A stretch of DNA of 64,000 nucleotides. Source: Sophora flavescens (Eukaryota; Streptophyta; Magnoliopsida; Fabales; Fabaceae). Below are positions 35,851 to 46,751 of the stretch, one piece after another. Under the pieces are notes generated by a model. It ran no database searches. It was not told where the DNA came from and saw only the letters and a program-made list of their open reading frames with translations. Each line of letters begins with the position of its first letter. Position 1 is the stretch's first letter. The translations under genes were made by a program, and so were the position numbers. The stretch is from assembly GCA_030762895.1 (NCBI GenBank), contig CM061069.1:86995548-87059547 (forward strand), read 5' to 3'.

Positions 35851-36423
35851 ATGAACCTGGTGATAATTTGGTGCTTGGACCTGAATTAGTGCAAGTAACA
35901 ACTGATAAGATAAGAATGATTCAGGAGAGGATGAATCTGGCACAAAGTAGGCAAAAAAGCTACCATGACAAAAGGAGGAAAGTGCTCGAATTCCAGGAAG
36001 GTGATCATGTATTCTTGAGAGTTACCCCGACAACTGGGGTTGGTAGAGTGATGAAAGTGATGAAACTTACTCCTAGGTTCATTGGTCCTTACCAAATCCT
36101 GAAAAGAGTCGGTGAAGTCGCCTACCAAATAGCCTTACCACCGTTCTTGTCCAACCTTCATAGTATTTTCCATGTGTCTCAACTCAAAGTATGTCCATGA
36201 CCCTAGTCACATGATAATACCCGATGCAATATAGTTAAAAGAGAACTTGACTTTTGAGGTGTTACCCCTTCGAGTCGAGGATAGGAGGGTGAAGCAGCTA
36301 AGAGGCAAGGAGATCCTTTTAGTCAAATTTGTTTGGAGTGGGGCTACTGAAGAAAGTGTTACTTGGGAGATGGAAGACAAGATGAAAGAAGCATACCAGC
36401 ACCTCTTCGTTCGAGGTACGTAG
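35851..36423 (+). pseudogene. int: Tk-A integrase C-terminus and chromodomain
   Basis: Continues PGDNLVLGPELVQVTTDKI, QSRQKSYHDKRRKVLEFQEGD, VFLRVTPTTGVGRVMK, LTPRFIGPYQILKRVG and HSIFHVSQLK. After a frameshift near 36190 and a TAG at 36232 (expected Gln) comes the chromodomain: RVKQLRGKEILLVKFVW, then EESVTWEMEDKMKEAYQHLF, stop at about 36423. Chromodomains direct integration to heterochromatin in this lineage. Confidence 0.9.
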
Positions 36424-36446
36424 AAATTCGAGGACGAAATTTTTAT

Positions 36447-36458
36447 AAGGGGGGTGGA
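36447..36458 (+). promoter_or_regulatory. Tk-A polypurine tract
   Basis: aaggggggtgga directly before the 3' LTR start at 36461; primes plus-strand synthesis in an active element. Confidence 0.85.
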
Positions 36459-36641
36459 ATTGTAACACCCTGCTCTTTCGTTAAATGTTTTTATTAAGCT
36501 TGTTTGGTTGTTTAAGTTAGCTTTGTTAAGTTAAAATAGTTGGATAAGGGCTTCGTGGTATTTTTGGCTTAAAGGTCCCTTTCTGGTATATGAGCACGCC
36601 CGTACTTAAAGGCTGAAGCATGTTGCAAGTTTTAGAACATT

Positions 36642-39600
36642 TGACACCCCGTTGTGCCCCGGTGTGCCATTAATTATTTATTAAACTTAATCTCTTACTT
36701 AACATTAATCATAACCCAGAAATACGAAGGAATTATAATCTTAATTAATAATCATATAACTTCTGCAAATTTAAACACACCATCGTTATAATATATAAAT
36801 ACACACATGTTTATCTATTAGATTACAACACATTGTTTAGGGTATCCTATAAGTAGGATCCCTTGTAGGTGCATATTTAAACAAACTAACATTTGTGGAA
36901 ATATAAAATATCTTATAAGACTCACTGGCCCTAGACACTAAACTTCATCGTTGGAGTCCATAGCTCGTCCTCCAGCTTCTGGCTCATAAGGAGTTCTATC
37001 CAACTCCTCCGCAACTAGATACTCTATATGGTCTTCTCGTACGATCACATAAGAAATAAATTAAAACATACATAAAATATAGGGGATAAGAAACATTTCT
37101 ATCATCAAAAGCGGAAAAGAGTCATAGCATATCATACAATAAATGTCACAGACAATCAACATACATAAATATCAAATCATCCTCAAAATAATGTATCATC
37201 CTCTACCCCAATCTCATACAACTAAACTTTTATACTGACGTGGCCATCTCTATTCCTATCACGTTAGTCAGTAGTCCAAAACGGTCCAGTACCAATAACT
37301 TTCGAACGCATCAAAGACTAAACAAGTATTAGTCTAAAATGGTCCAGTACCAAGAATATACGAACGAGTCAAGGACTATCAATCCAGAACGGTCCAGTGC
37401 CAAGATGTTTCAAACTCGGCAAGGAATATCATTCCATAACGGTCCAGTGCCAAGACCATTTGAACGCGTCAAGAACTAATGAGTATTACGATAGTCTACC
37501 TCGGCATCCACATCCATAGGGTACTTACCCGCAATATCCGATATCCCTAAATAGATTATCTTGACCTCGTGTGTTCCACTCACACGACTGTGAATAACAA
37601 TACATAACACATGAATCTCACTAACCCATATTAATAACATCCTAGTGCCTTAACCTTCCATCAAAGCCTTAACACATGTTCTATGTCACGACTCCTCTTT
37701 GAAATAATTAGTTTAGGCTAGGCACCTCTAAATCACCATTTATCCTCACTCCAAACAATTATCTCCCAAACAACATATATCTTTGCCTAAAATCCACTAA
37801 GCACAATATTAAAACCAAGCAGATCATGCATAACACAATATCATAAATATTCAAATACCACAAAATATCACATAACCAATTCAATAATAATAATAAATTC
37901 AATCAACCTCAGATAAGATAAAATCATCCTAACGTCGATAAACCTACAATCCTCGAATCACCATTGGTTTTATAGAAAAGGTTTCCAATGTGATTTTGGT
38001 CTTGTCGATTACTCGACTACTAGTAGGATTTAAGTCGCCCTACACGATTATTATAGAATATACTACTTATCGTTTCCGATGATAGATTGGTTCTTTCCCC
38101 CACCTGATTGATGCACGCACTTTCCCGTACAAGCTCTGAATGCATCCACGTTACTGCCACGAACCACAGCACGCTGTCCAAAAACATCCACAAATCTGCT
38201 ACCATCCATCTTTACACATCCACCATTCCGCTTTTCAACCCGATTACAAGTACGAGTATCACATTTCGCCGGAAACACCAAATACCAACCGAATCAATAA
38301 TAGGGTTTCAAAAAAATAAATCTATTTGAATCAAGAGATAAAATCGATGGAAAAACTTATGAGAACAACGGCTGGACCTAGGGGAAATCGGATTCAAAAT
38401 AATCTCATGAATCCTAGGGAAAAGCTACCAAAACAGGGTTACTATTCGAGCTCCATTTCTCTGGACACAAAGCTTTATTTACAAAGGCTTCTTGTAACTA
38501 TTGAGGTTTCTCTCTCAATTATTCTCCTCTAATCCGAAGTAGTGGTTGATAAAGAGAGTTAAGGGGATGAGGAAGAGGATCCTCCATTGAAATGAAGAAA
38601 ATAATGATCCAATATGTAAGCTTTGCCATCATGGAGTCTTAGGTTTTTGAGAGAAATAACTTAGAGAATTTTATGAAATGAATGAATGGATGAATGAAGT
38701 GATGAAGAGGAGAGAAGGAGCCACGAAAATGAGAGTGTGAGGGAGTGAAATGACTTTGTTTAATGTTAAAATGAACCAAGGTTAGGTTAGTTGACATAGG
38801 TTAAGTTTAGAAAATAATATAATAACTTAACTATGATTATAATAACCTAACTAGAGTTAATTTGTAATCATGGTTTGGTTAAAAGATGTGGTGGAGAATG
38901 AAGGGAGGTGTGACAGTTTTTGGGCTACATCTCATGATTCATCCATGACTTATTGATCTCATCCATTAGCGGTTCACGGAAATCCCGTACGTAGCTCCGT
39001 CATTTACCCGATTTCGGTTTTTGAGAGGAAAATGATGAAACGAAAGCAAAATGAAATAGGTATGGTTTAATATATATGGCTGCACGAAATTGAGGAGATG
39101 TGGGAGGTTTACAACCATGAAAAATGAGTGGTTAAGAGTGCGTAGATGTGTCATGTTAATAACCGCGAAAGCTTGGGGGTATTTTGGTCATTTTACCTAA
39201 AAGTCATGATTCCTAGCATTTAATGCTCATAAATTCTTGGTGACTCATCCTCCATGAGTCATCATGTATGACTCGTTGTCCCGATCTCTTGACGGGTCTC
39301 TGCAGTTCCATTTTCGACTCCGTCGATTTCCCGATTAGGGTGTGTGTCTGTTTTTCGATCGAAAATTTTCAAAATAACCAAACTCGTTGGAAATATGTTT
39401 TAAACATAAACCATTTCGTTCACGTGTCAAAATTAGGTTTTCTGATCATTAAAATCTTACTGTCAATGAAAACATCGACTGTTTTCCATTCGAATAAACA
39501 TAATATTTTATTTCTGATCAGAAATTTGGAAAATAGAATTCCTCACGGACAAAATATAAAAACTCTACAATTTCAGTTTCGGGTCAAATTAGGGTTTTCT

Positions 39601-39784
39601 GCCGGTACAAAATTAGGGTTTCCGTCTAAGTTTTAAACCCAAATTTTAACCAAAGCTTCATACCATAGAGTAGGTTCTAAATATGATTTTGTTTCGTCCA
39701 AAATCATTTCCTAGGTCTCAGATAAAAATATAAATAAATATATCTTTACCGTTAATACAGCGTATCCAAAAATCGGGGTGCTAC
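36642..39784 (-). mobile_element. Insert in the 3' LTR, probable solo LTR of another chromovirus
   Basis: A 3.14-kb foreign segment between gcaagttttagaacatt and gagcacgcccgtgctc. On the minus strand it starts (G)TAGCACCCCG and ends CAACGGGGTGTCA, a chromovirus-like LTR pair of ends; the first T-G is not preserved and no TSD is seen. Inside are LTR-like features: imperfect tandem repeats at 37275-37485 and, on the minus strand, a segment with gaggagttggatag...ggaggacgagctatg before its end. No coding capacity beyond short ORFs. A degraded DNA transposon is the alternative. Confidence 0.5.
37275..37485. repeat. Four imperfect ~50-58-bp repeats
   Basis: The phrase a(c/t)ggtccagt(a/g)ccaa recurs at about 37281, 37339, 37389 and 37439, each followed by a (c)gaacg(c/a)(a/g)tcaa(g/a)ga-like phrase. 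Only inside the 3.1-kb insert. Confidence 0.75.
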
Positions 39785-39786
39785 TG

Positions 39787-39893
39787 AGCACGCCCGTGCT
39801 CAATGTGCGGACCGCGTCTCGTAGACGCTATGTCCAGCACACCCGTGCTAGCCGAGGAGCACGACAGTGCTTCGTGATGACAGCCTATAAAGA
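39787..39893 (+). promoter_or_regulatory. Tk-A 3' LTR promoter: palindromes plus TATA-like box
   Basis: gagcacgcccgtgctc at 39786, further cacg-N-ccgtgct and gagcacgacagtgctt dyads, then TATAAAGA at 39886-39893. The insertion of the 3.1-kb element moved the upstream part of U3 away. Confidence 0.65.
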
Positions 39894-40752
39894 GGCACGA
39901 TGAATCGAGGGTTCACTTTGGAACCCTATTTCTAACCTAGCACCCACCCTACTACGAAATTCTTCCCTATTTTCTCTTAAACCCTTACCTTGTTGGTGCT
40001 TGGAGACTCTTTGGGAAGATTTAGTTGGTGTTGTTCATCCTAGTAAAGGTAAAGTTTGTTCCTTTTTAGTTTCCCTTTTCTTGTTCTTGATTTGGGAACT
40101 AATTGGTTACTAGTTTTGGTTTGGCCAAGGCTTGGAGGTTGTTGAGCCGCTTAAAGGAACGTGTCCGGGTTGCCGTTGGTGTTTAGCAAGTGGAAACCTT
40201 CATCCCAGGTATGGGGAGAAGGATGGTATAATCTCTAGGCAAGGGGGTAGCATAAGATGAGGGGTTCCTATGACCCCTTTGAATTGTTATATGATAAATG
40301 CCATGTCTCTAAGATGCTTATTATTGATTATTGATGTTATGATAGGTTATTGTGTGTTATTGGCTATATTAATGTGTTGAATATGCCTAAGATGAGTTGT
40401 TATGTTTATTTAATGGTTATGATGTTGTACCTATTGTGTAGATGGAATTGGTTGATAACATGCCACGATCTGTTGGTTGAAGTTGTTGTTATTGAGACTG
40501 TTTTGGTTGATATATGTTGGTTAAGGTAACATTGTTAATAAGGCCCTAATTTGGTTAATTTAGGACTCCTAATTAATATAATAATTAGGGAATGATTAAT
40601 TAAGGATGTTAATTAATTATGGATTGTTAGTAAAATGTGAGGTTTTGTGATGATTGGTTTAGTATAAACTCCAGGCTTGATTTAAGAGTGTTAGGGGGGT
40701 TTTAAACCCAAGTTTAGGCTCTGTTATGCCCAGAACAACATGGCTGGCTCCA

Positions 40753-40948
40753 GGAGCACGACCGTGCTTAATAGGAAGCACGCCCGTGCTTCCCATTTGA
40801 ATTCTGGAAGGCCGCGCATTAAGCACGGTCGTGCAGTGCATAAGCACGACCGTGCATCGAAGCACGGCCATGCATAAAAGTAAGTACGACCGTGCTTCAC
40901 TTAAGTGATCAGCACGACCGTGCAGGGGACAAGCACACCCATGCTTCG
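40753..40948 (+). repeat. Second palindrome cluster in the Tk-A 3' LTR
   Basis: Equivalent of 7413-7606 with several dyads closer to perfect: agcacgaccgtgct at about 40755, agcacgcccgtgct at about 40777, and further dyads built on cacgaccgtgca. Confidence 0.8.
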
Positions 40949-42172
40949 CCTCCTGGACAGGAATTGAATTAAAGGAAATTAAGGGGTTTTAACCCCAACT
41001 ATCCCTAATAGTGATGTGATAATGTAACAATGAAATGACGGAATTTAGATAACTCGGTTAATGATTAATTAAGATAATTACAATGATAATTGGATAAGCC
41101 GGTGCCTAATGGGTTACCGTACGTTGTTGGACTTTGGTGCTTTTTGGCCAAAGTGGCCTCGATGCTTTATGGCCGAGGTGTTGTTATGTTGGACCTTGGT
41201 GCTTTTTGGCCAAGGGGCCCTTGACCCCATGGTTTGGGTATAAGGTGTTGATGTTGTTGTTGGTGATAAGTATTGGGTGCCTTTAGGCCCAAGCAAAGGA
41301 GGTGGTTGCCTTGTTTGTTATTGTGCCATTTGCATAGATCATTGGAGTTGATGTTGAGGGGGATGTTCAACATAAGGGAGGTTGTCCTAGTTATGATGAT
41401 CTGGCCCATGTCTCGGGTGGTTCACCCATGGTTTGGTGAATCGTGAGCCCCCGAGGTGACATATCCAGTTATGATATGCCGGCTATCTAAGTGGTTCCTC
41501 CATGGTTTGGGGAGCTACCGGTGTTGGTGCTTTATGGCCAATACGGATATGTAACTCCGAAGTTGACTTCCTGAGTTAGTTGGATCCACATGAATTGATG
41601 GAGTAGTGGAGTAGTGTTGCATTGAACCGCATAGCATATGTTGGATGATTAACATGTTGTTATGATATTATATTATGATGTATATATCGTATGTTGTTAT
41701 ATTGCTATGACATGATGTATGATCATCTTGTTTCCTATTCTCATGCCGTTGTGATTATATGTTTTCTTACTCCCTTCTTCCGTTTGTCTTGTGTGGCCTG
41801 ATTGACATTTTGCAGAGGACGGTGAGCAGCCTGTTGAGGAGTGACTTCGAGGAGCCATGACTTAGTCGGATGTTTAGCTCTATCAGTTTTAGTTTTTTTG
41901 TTTAGTAGTTTTGTATTCCGTGGATTTATCCGGAACCTTTATTACCTGCTCTGAATGTGACATCGAGGTTGGGCGTTATGTTATTGCTTTATGTCGTTAT
42001 GTTTTATTTTTCTCAAAACTTATGTTTTATTCCATATTTGATGAACTTGTTCATGTGGACCTTTCTACCCATGGGCCTTTCATTTGTTCATTAAATGATT
42101 ATGCATGACTATATATCTTTATCTTTGTAAGTTTAAATGCTTTATATAATATGCGAGGTAGAAGGTGTCACA

Positions 42173-42598
42173 TTTAGTGGTATCAGAGCAGTTCGACCTT
42201 GTTCGGACGTGGTATGAGTGTTATGAGTTTGTTGTGTGCTTTTGTTTGAATTGTCTATACTTTTATAGATAATGATGCTTTAGAATTAAGATCCGTTAGT
42301 CCTTCCCGCTTTGTTCCTGTATTTAACTGTTGTCTCGGGTAAATGCAGGTACCAATGGGAGGAAGAGGTAGGAACGATCAAGCTATCGACGATGCTTTGG
42401 CACTTCTTGCCAATGCCATTGTCCAGGTTTAGAACAACAATCACGTGGGACCAGACTGAGTTTTAGGGTCTCGACAAGTTCCAAATAAACATCCCACCGT
42501 CCTACTGAAGGGCTTATGACCCCGAGGGAGCCTTACTTTGGATGAGGGAGATCGAGAAGATCTTGAGCTATGGACTGTAATGATCAGCAGCGGGTTAT
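42173..42598 (+). mobile_element. Tk-B: PBS, leader and truncated gag of a second Tekay copy
   Basis: Directly after the LTR comes tttag, a PBS (42178-42189, tggtatcagagc), a leader matching 8368-8514 and gag from ATG 42357 to the equivalent of VFxDQQRVI, where homology stops at 42598. It carries the TAG stop after IVQV as Tk-A does, plus a frameshift. An LTR followed by PBS and gag is a 5' LTR, so this LTR is shared by two internal regions. Confidence 0.85.
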
Positions 42599-42604
42599 TG
42601 GGGA

Positions 42605-43445
42605 TAGTTCTATAAGATTTCTTACTGAAATAATAGGAATCTGATTCGTAACTTCAGAACTTAAGACGGTTCCCTTATTCCTTTTCAATCTTGTCAAGAG
42701 CATAGCATAAGGATAGCATGTCTTATTTCCACTAACTATCTTAAGCATATGATTGAAGATAAGATCATTTATATCTACTTTCCTAAACTGAAGAAGTCGA
42801 TATAAAGCATACTTATAAGCTCTAGAAATAACGTTTACTTTAACCTTTTCTAGGAGTCACACATCTAGTTAAGAGAAGATGTACAAACCTTGCCTTTGGA
42901 AGAAGATATCGAACAAACTTGCTTTCCATGAGTCTGTCTCCGAATAGAGTTTGATTAACTTCCTCCTTGTTTTCATACTCTTCACAGTCATCTGAATGTT
43001 CCTTCCCTTGGACAACCAGATTGCTTGAATAATGTCGCGGATGTCAAACCCGTGTCTCAAGGGCGTTTACGTTTCCAACAACACTAAATAAGTGTGCATA
43101 TCTTGATGAGGCAAAGTTCTTCCAAAACTCCTTAACAACGTGAGGGTAGACATTTTCTCTAATCATAAAGAAATTCATCCAACCAGCAAACTCTAGTTCT
43201 GTGAAAAGATCCAAGCTGACATCTTTAATCTCCTGGAACTCGATTATGTGTTCTATAGCCAACTTCCTCGCTTTAGAATCTTCCATAATAGGGATAACAA
43301 AAGAGTTTGTTGATCTCCTTGAAGTCATTTGGGTAAGAAGGTGAAGAGAGACTAGGGCAGAAGAAGGGCGAAAGGCAGAAACTTTAGCGAGAGAGGAGTC
43401 TGAAGGTGAACGGTTGTGTAAGAGGGAGAGGTTTATGAAAATCAC
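42605..43445 (-). pseudogene. ORF resembling plant 'putative transposon protein' domains
   Basis: The likely start is MTSRRSTNSF near 43329. Then KARKLAIEHIIEFQ, LDLFTELEFAGWMNFFMIRE, VYPHVVKEFWKNFASSRY, resembling the conserved domain in many plant proteins annotated as putative plant transposon proteins. After a frameshift near 43050 it continues FDIRDIIQAIWLSKG, and past two stops near 42860 RAYKYALYRLLQFRKVDIND, then CYPYAMLLTRLKRNKGT, until the junction at 42599. The activity of this domain is not known to me. Its position straight after gag, where pol belongs, is unusual. Confidence 0.55.
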
Positions 43446-43886
43446 TTTAGCATTTATGACGCTGACATGCGGAGAGAGAAACTAGTCGAAGGGAGTGAAA
43501 CGTTTTTATTCCCGTTAACTTCCCAATTAATCATTTGAGAATTTTGAAATTAATTGTCTTTCTCAGACGGGTTTTAAACTAAAAGACGCATTAATCAAAT
43601 ATTCACACATAAAGTTCTTAAAATAAGATTTTAAGTATTTACTTGTAAGTGACTTGTCTCAAAAATCACTGACCTCTTTTATTGTTTCTCTTTTTCTCTA
43701 AGATGCTCTTGCTTAAATTGGAGGCTTTGGAATATATACTCTTTTGTAATTGTGAGTAGTGAGAGTCCATTTTCCAATCTCTATTAAAGAAGTCTTCTTT
43801 ATTCTACTCAATAAATATGCAAGAGGAATTATAAGGTGCTTTGATACCCATACCTTTTTGGGTCCACTTTTGTTAGTTATTTTAGT
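43446..43886 (-). other. Spacer between copia gag and the downstream ORF
   Basis: No ORF or repeat recognised. AT-rich sequence on the sense strand upstream of the transposon-protein-like ORF; a possible promoter or intron, without further support. Confidence 0.35.
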
Positions 43887-45048
43887 CTATGAAGACTTGG
43901 CTCTTCTTATGTGAAAGCACTTGGACGTGATATGTCCAGATTTACCACAAAAAGTACATGATATATCAAAAGAGGGTTTAATAGGAATTTTCAAATTACC
44001 TGAGCGTTTGTCAGATACTTTATCATGATTCTCTTCACTGTAACCAATACCAGTTTTGTCAAAACTAGACCTTTGACTTTCGAGAAGTTTCATCAGGTTG
44101 TTCTTGCCATTGACAAATCTAGCAAGATCATTAGTGAGCTCTTCCACTTTCTGTTGAAGTTTCACAACTTTTTCAGATGGTGGTGTTTCAGTGGTGATCT
44201 CAGGTCTGAGCATTTATGCCTTGAACTTTCTGTTTTCTAATATCAGTTCATTTACCTCAAGATTTTTCTGTTCATGCTCCTTAGTGAGCTTCACATACTT
44301 TTTCTTAAGTTCTTTGAACTTATGAAGAATACAGTTAGATTCACTGAGAAGTTCATGATAGGCATCTTGTAAATCCTCAAATTCAGAATTTACCTCATAA
44401 TCTGAAAGTGTCTCTAAGTAGACATTTGAGCTCTTCATCCGATTCTTTGTCCAGATCTTCCCAAGTGATAATCTTTTTGAGAGGTGGCATTCTCGTCACT
44501 GCTGTTCTCGATTGCTACTTTCTTAACTCTTATTTTATTCCGGAATCTTCTCATCTTTCCTGGTTGCTTCATAAACTTCTTCATCTTCATCATCATTTTG
44601 AGAATGTTGATCTATTGGTGTATTTGAATATGGAAGCTTGTCAACATTGTTAACTCGATCTTTCTTCGATGTTTCTTTGACAACAACATCTTCATCATAT
44701 AGTTCTTCAAGTCCGATCCGGATATCTTTGGCTATTTCAAAGCTAACGACTTTATCATATTCGGACTCGCTAAGAGAACATACAAGAAGATATTTTTCTT
44801 TGGCATTAAGTTGAACCATATTTTTGTGTTCGATGTCCATCCTTTCTTGGAATAGCATTTCCACTTTCATCGCTTGGACTGTATGGTCCTTGAGATATGA
44901 TTTCCCATAGATCTAGATCAGTTGACTCTATGAACATCCTCATCTTACTCCTCCAGTACTTATAGTCTTTTCCACTGAACATGGATGGTTTGTTGAGATA
45001 TGTACCCTGATTGTACATACTGTTGCTTGAGGTTGCTTCACTTGCCAT
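43887..45048 (-). pseudogene. gag: Sirevirus-like copia gag
   Basis: MASEATSSNSMYNQ, then the copia gag signature NKPSMFSGKDYKYWRSKMRMFI and LDLWEIISQGP. A frameshift near 44870 leads to KNMVQLNAKEKYLLVCSLSESEYDKV and AKDIRIGLEELYDE. A Lys/Glu-rich coiled-coil stretch follows (FKELKKKYVKLTKEHEQKN), a TAA at about 44214, and the zinc knuckle CTFCGKSGHITSKC. The long coiled-coil before the knuckle fits Sireviruses. Broken by at least two frameshifts and one stop. Confidence 0.82.
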
Positions 45049-45098
45049 TCTTCAGAATCTTTTTCTCTACACCGTGAGGTACTCAACCCAGAGGTTGA

Positions 45099-45108
45099 GC
45101 TCTGATAC
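45099..45108 (-). promoter_or_regulatory. Copia primer binding site, tRNA-Met type
   Basis: On the minus strand GTATCAGAGC follows the LTR end (...GCCATTTCA) after four bases; matches the core of the initiator tRNA-Met site, with the preceding TG(G) changed to TT(G)T. Confidence 0.75.
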
Positions 45109-45112
45109 AAAC

Positions 45113-45235
45113 TGAAATGGCACAAAACAACACTAGAAGGTTGGGTTGAATAGTGTTTTCGAAAATCGAGTTTAAGAAGCACAAAACAAAATCGGTGAAT
45201 GAAAGTGGCTCTTAGAACAGACGCCTTTCACAACA
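45113..45235. repeat. Inverted repeat arm of the copia LTR, left
   Basis: Matches the reverse complement of 54161-54282: both read TGAAATGGCACAAAACAACA inward, then ctagaa, ggttgaata and aaaatc, and end at cagacgcctttcacaac. About 85% identical by eye over 120 bp. Confidence 0.85.
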
Positions 45236-45444
45236 CACAGATCATCAGCTATATAACATGCCCGAGTTAGTTACTTAAAACAGTTAAACAACTGAATAAA
45301 AAAAAGTGAAGGATAGAGATAGAGTATACTCAGATTTATCCTGGTTCACCCATAAACCTTGGGCTACATCCAATCCTTGGCTTTACCAAGTTTTAACAAT
45401 ATAACTGATCAAGGTTACAGACGAGTATTATTTGCACACCTAGC

Positions 45445-45535
45445 CTCTCCAGGCTCAACCACAAGTATTGTTTGCACACCTAGCCTCTTCAGGCTCAACA
45501 AGTATTCTTGAAACAAGCCTCTTCAGGCTCAGAGT
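45445..45535. repeat. Short tandem repeat 'agcctcttcaggctca'
   Basis: Three copies of a phrase near agcctctycaggctcaac, two of them followed by aagtattgtttgcacacct-like spacers. The core aggctc/agcct is itself partly palindromic. Lies within the copia LTR. Confidence 0.7.
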
Positions 45536-46751
45536 TTTGAGAGTGTTTTGAAGCACAACTTCAAAGTTACAAAGCAATTCAACCAATCTTTAAACACTAC
45601 AGAGAGTGAATATGAACTTGGAATTTGGTGAGTTGCATATGAGTTCTTCTTCAAATGATTTTTCAGAGTGTTAAGAAGATATGTGAGTGATGAGAGCTCT
45701 TAGCTATTGATTTAATCCGATGAGTATTCTTTGAGTAATATAGCTTTTCAACTATGAGTAATTTCTCTGGTTGCTTATTACTGTATCACATCACTAGTTG
45801 TTCAGTCTTCGACTTCTTCTATTCATACTTGATCAGAAAGATCCGTTGAGATGCATTTGAGAGTCTTCACCTTTGTTCTTCAGGAAAAATAGCCGTTCTG
45901 ACTTGATAATAAATGCTTTTAAGAATGTTGGAGATTCCTTGTTGACATCTAAGTATAGCATATTTGTTTTTCTGGCTTTGGACAACGTTCTTTCCTTATT
46001 TGTGCAACACTTAGAAAGGCTCAGATAAAGTAGCTTTTCTCTTACTAACATAAGGAATGCTTTTCTTTAGCTTTTCCCTTTTGCCTTTTCTCCTTTCTCT
46101 GATTTCGATTGAAGATAAGAAATATATTAATAAACTTCTTTCATGTTTAATTAACTATATTTCAAATCACTCTTTACTCTTGAATCATAGAGTAAGTGAT
46201 TCCTTCATACAGAGCTTTTCTCCTTGGCGCGTGCTCCAACAACACAGAGGTGACTTAGTGTTTCATATCTTCTAAGCTTGTGGATGTTTGAGTATCTTTT
46301 GAATCAAACATGTTAATCTGACAGAAAAGTGGTTCTGACTTTGTCAGAGGCTTAGATGCATACTGAGAGAGATAGACGATTCATTGAAGTGAGACTTCTT
46401 GATCTGTAATCTTGATCCTTCTTCTTTCAACTTACTTCAGAAGATAGTGTTTGTATTCTTCGAATACTTTGATCATTACTCTGATTGATAACTTTTTCTT
46501 CATGCTTCTTGGTATTAAGCATAGTGATTAGTGTGATTACACCTCATAATTCATTGACATTTTGCATGCATTTTCATATAGCTTAGGCATATTTAATTTG
46601 ATTTTTGTTAGTTTTTACCTTGGAATGGGTAAGGCGGTTTTGTGGTGTTGTTTTGCAGGAATTAAGGATTAAAATTCTCGAGATTAGCCATGATGGAGCT
46701 TGCATGAAGATGGGACTTGAAAAGTGAAGAAACTGAGCCAAACAGAGCCCA

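Larger units (their letters stand above)
6247..42172 (+). mobile_element. Tk-A: Tekay-type chromovirus (Ty3/gypsy), decayed and multiply interrupted
   Basis: Terminal repeats start TGTAAYACCC and end GGTGTCACA. The PBS matches initiator tRNA-Met, the PPT is aaggggggtgg, and the domain order is gag, PR, RT, RNase H, INT, chromodomain. Nested insertions at 9290-24870, 27431-34321, 34534-35850 and 36642-39784 account for most of the span. Coding parts carry many stops and frameshifts and lost catalytic residues, so the element is inactive. The base left of the 5' LTR ends in tcatc (possible TSD), but no matching right TSD exists because the 3' LTR is followed by a second internal region. Confidence 0.9.
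36461..42172 (+). repeat. Second LTR of Tk-A (3' LTR; also 5' LTR of Tk-B)
   Basis: Begins TGTAACACCC after the PPT and ends GTGTCACA before a PBS. Without the 3.14-kb insert (36642-39784) it is about 2.57 kb, roughly 470 bp longer than the 5' LTR, which carries the deletion. It shows a short deletion between cacg repeats near 36600, a TATA box at 39886 (tataaaga) and a palindrome cluster at 40753-40948. Confidence 0.9.
45113..46524 (-). repeat. Sirevirus-like LTR, part 1 (U5 side)
   Basis: From the PBS-side end (tgaaatggcac in plus orientation, i.e. LTR end GTGCCATTTCA) to the E6 target site catag. With part 2 (53725-54282) the LTR is about 1970 bp. Non-coding; contains a short aagcctcttcaggctca-type repeat at 45445-45535. 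Confidence 0.75.

Noticed and set aside
38108..38532. Plus-strand ORFs of 73 and 68 codons as a host gene
   Set aside because: They lie inside the 3.1-kb LTR-like insert, have no motif and have no upstream or downstream coding continuation.
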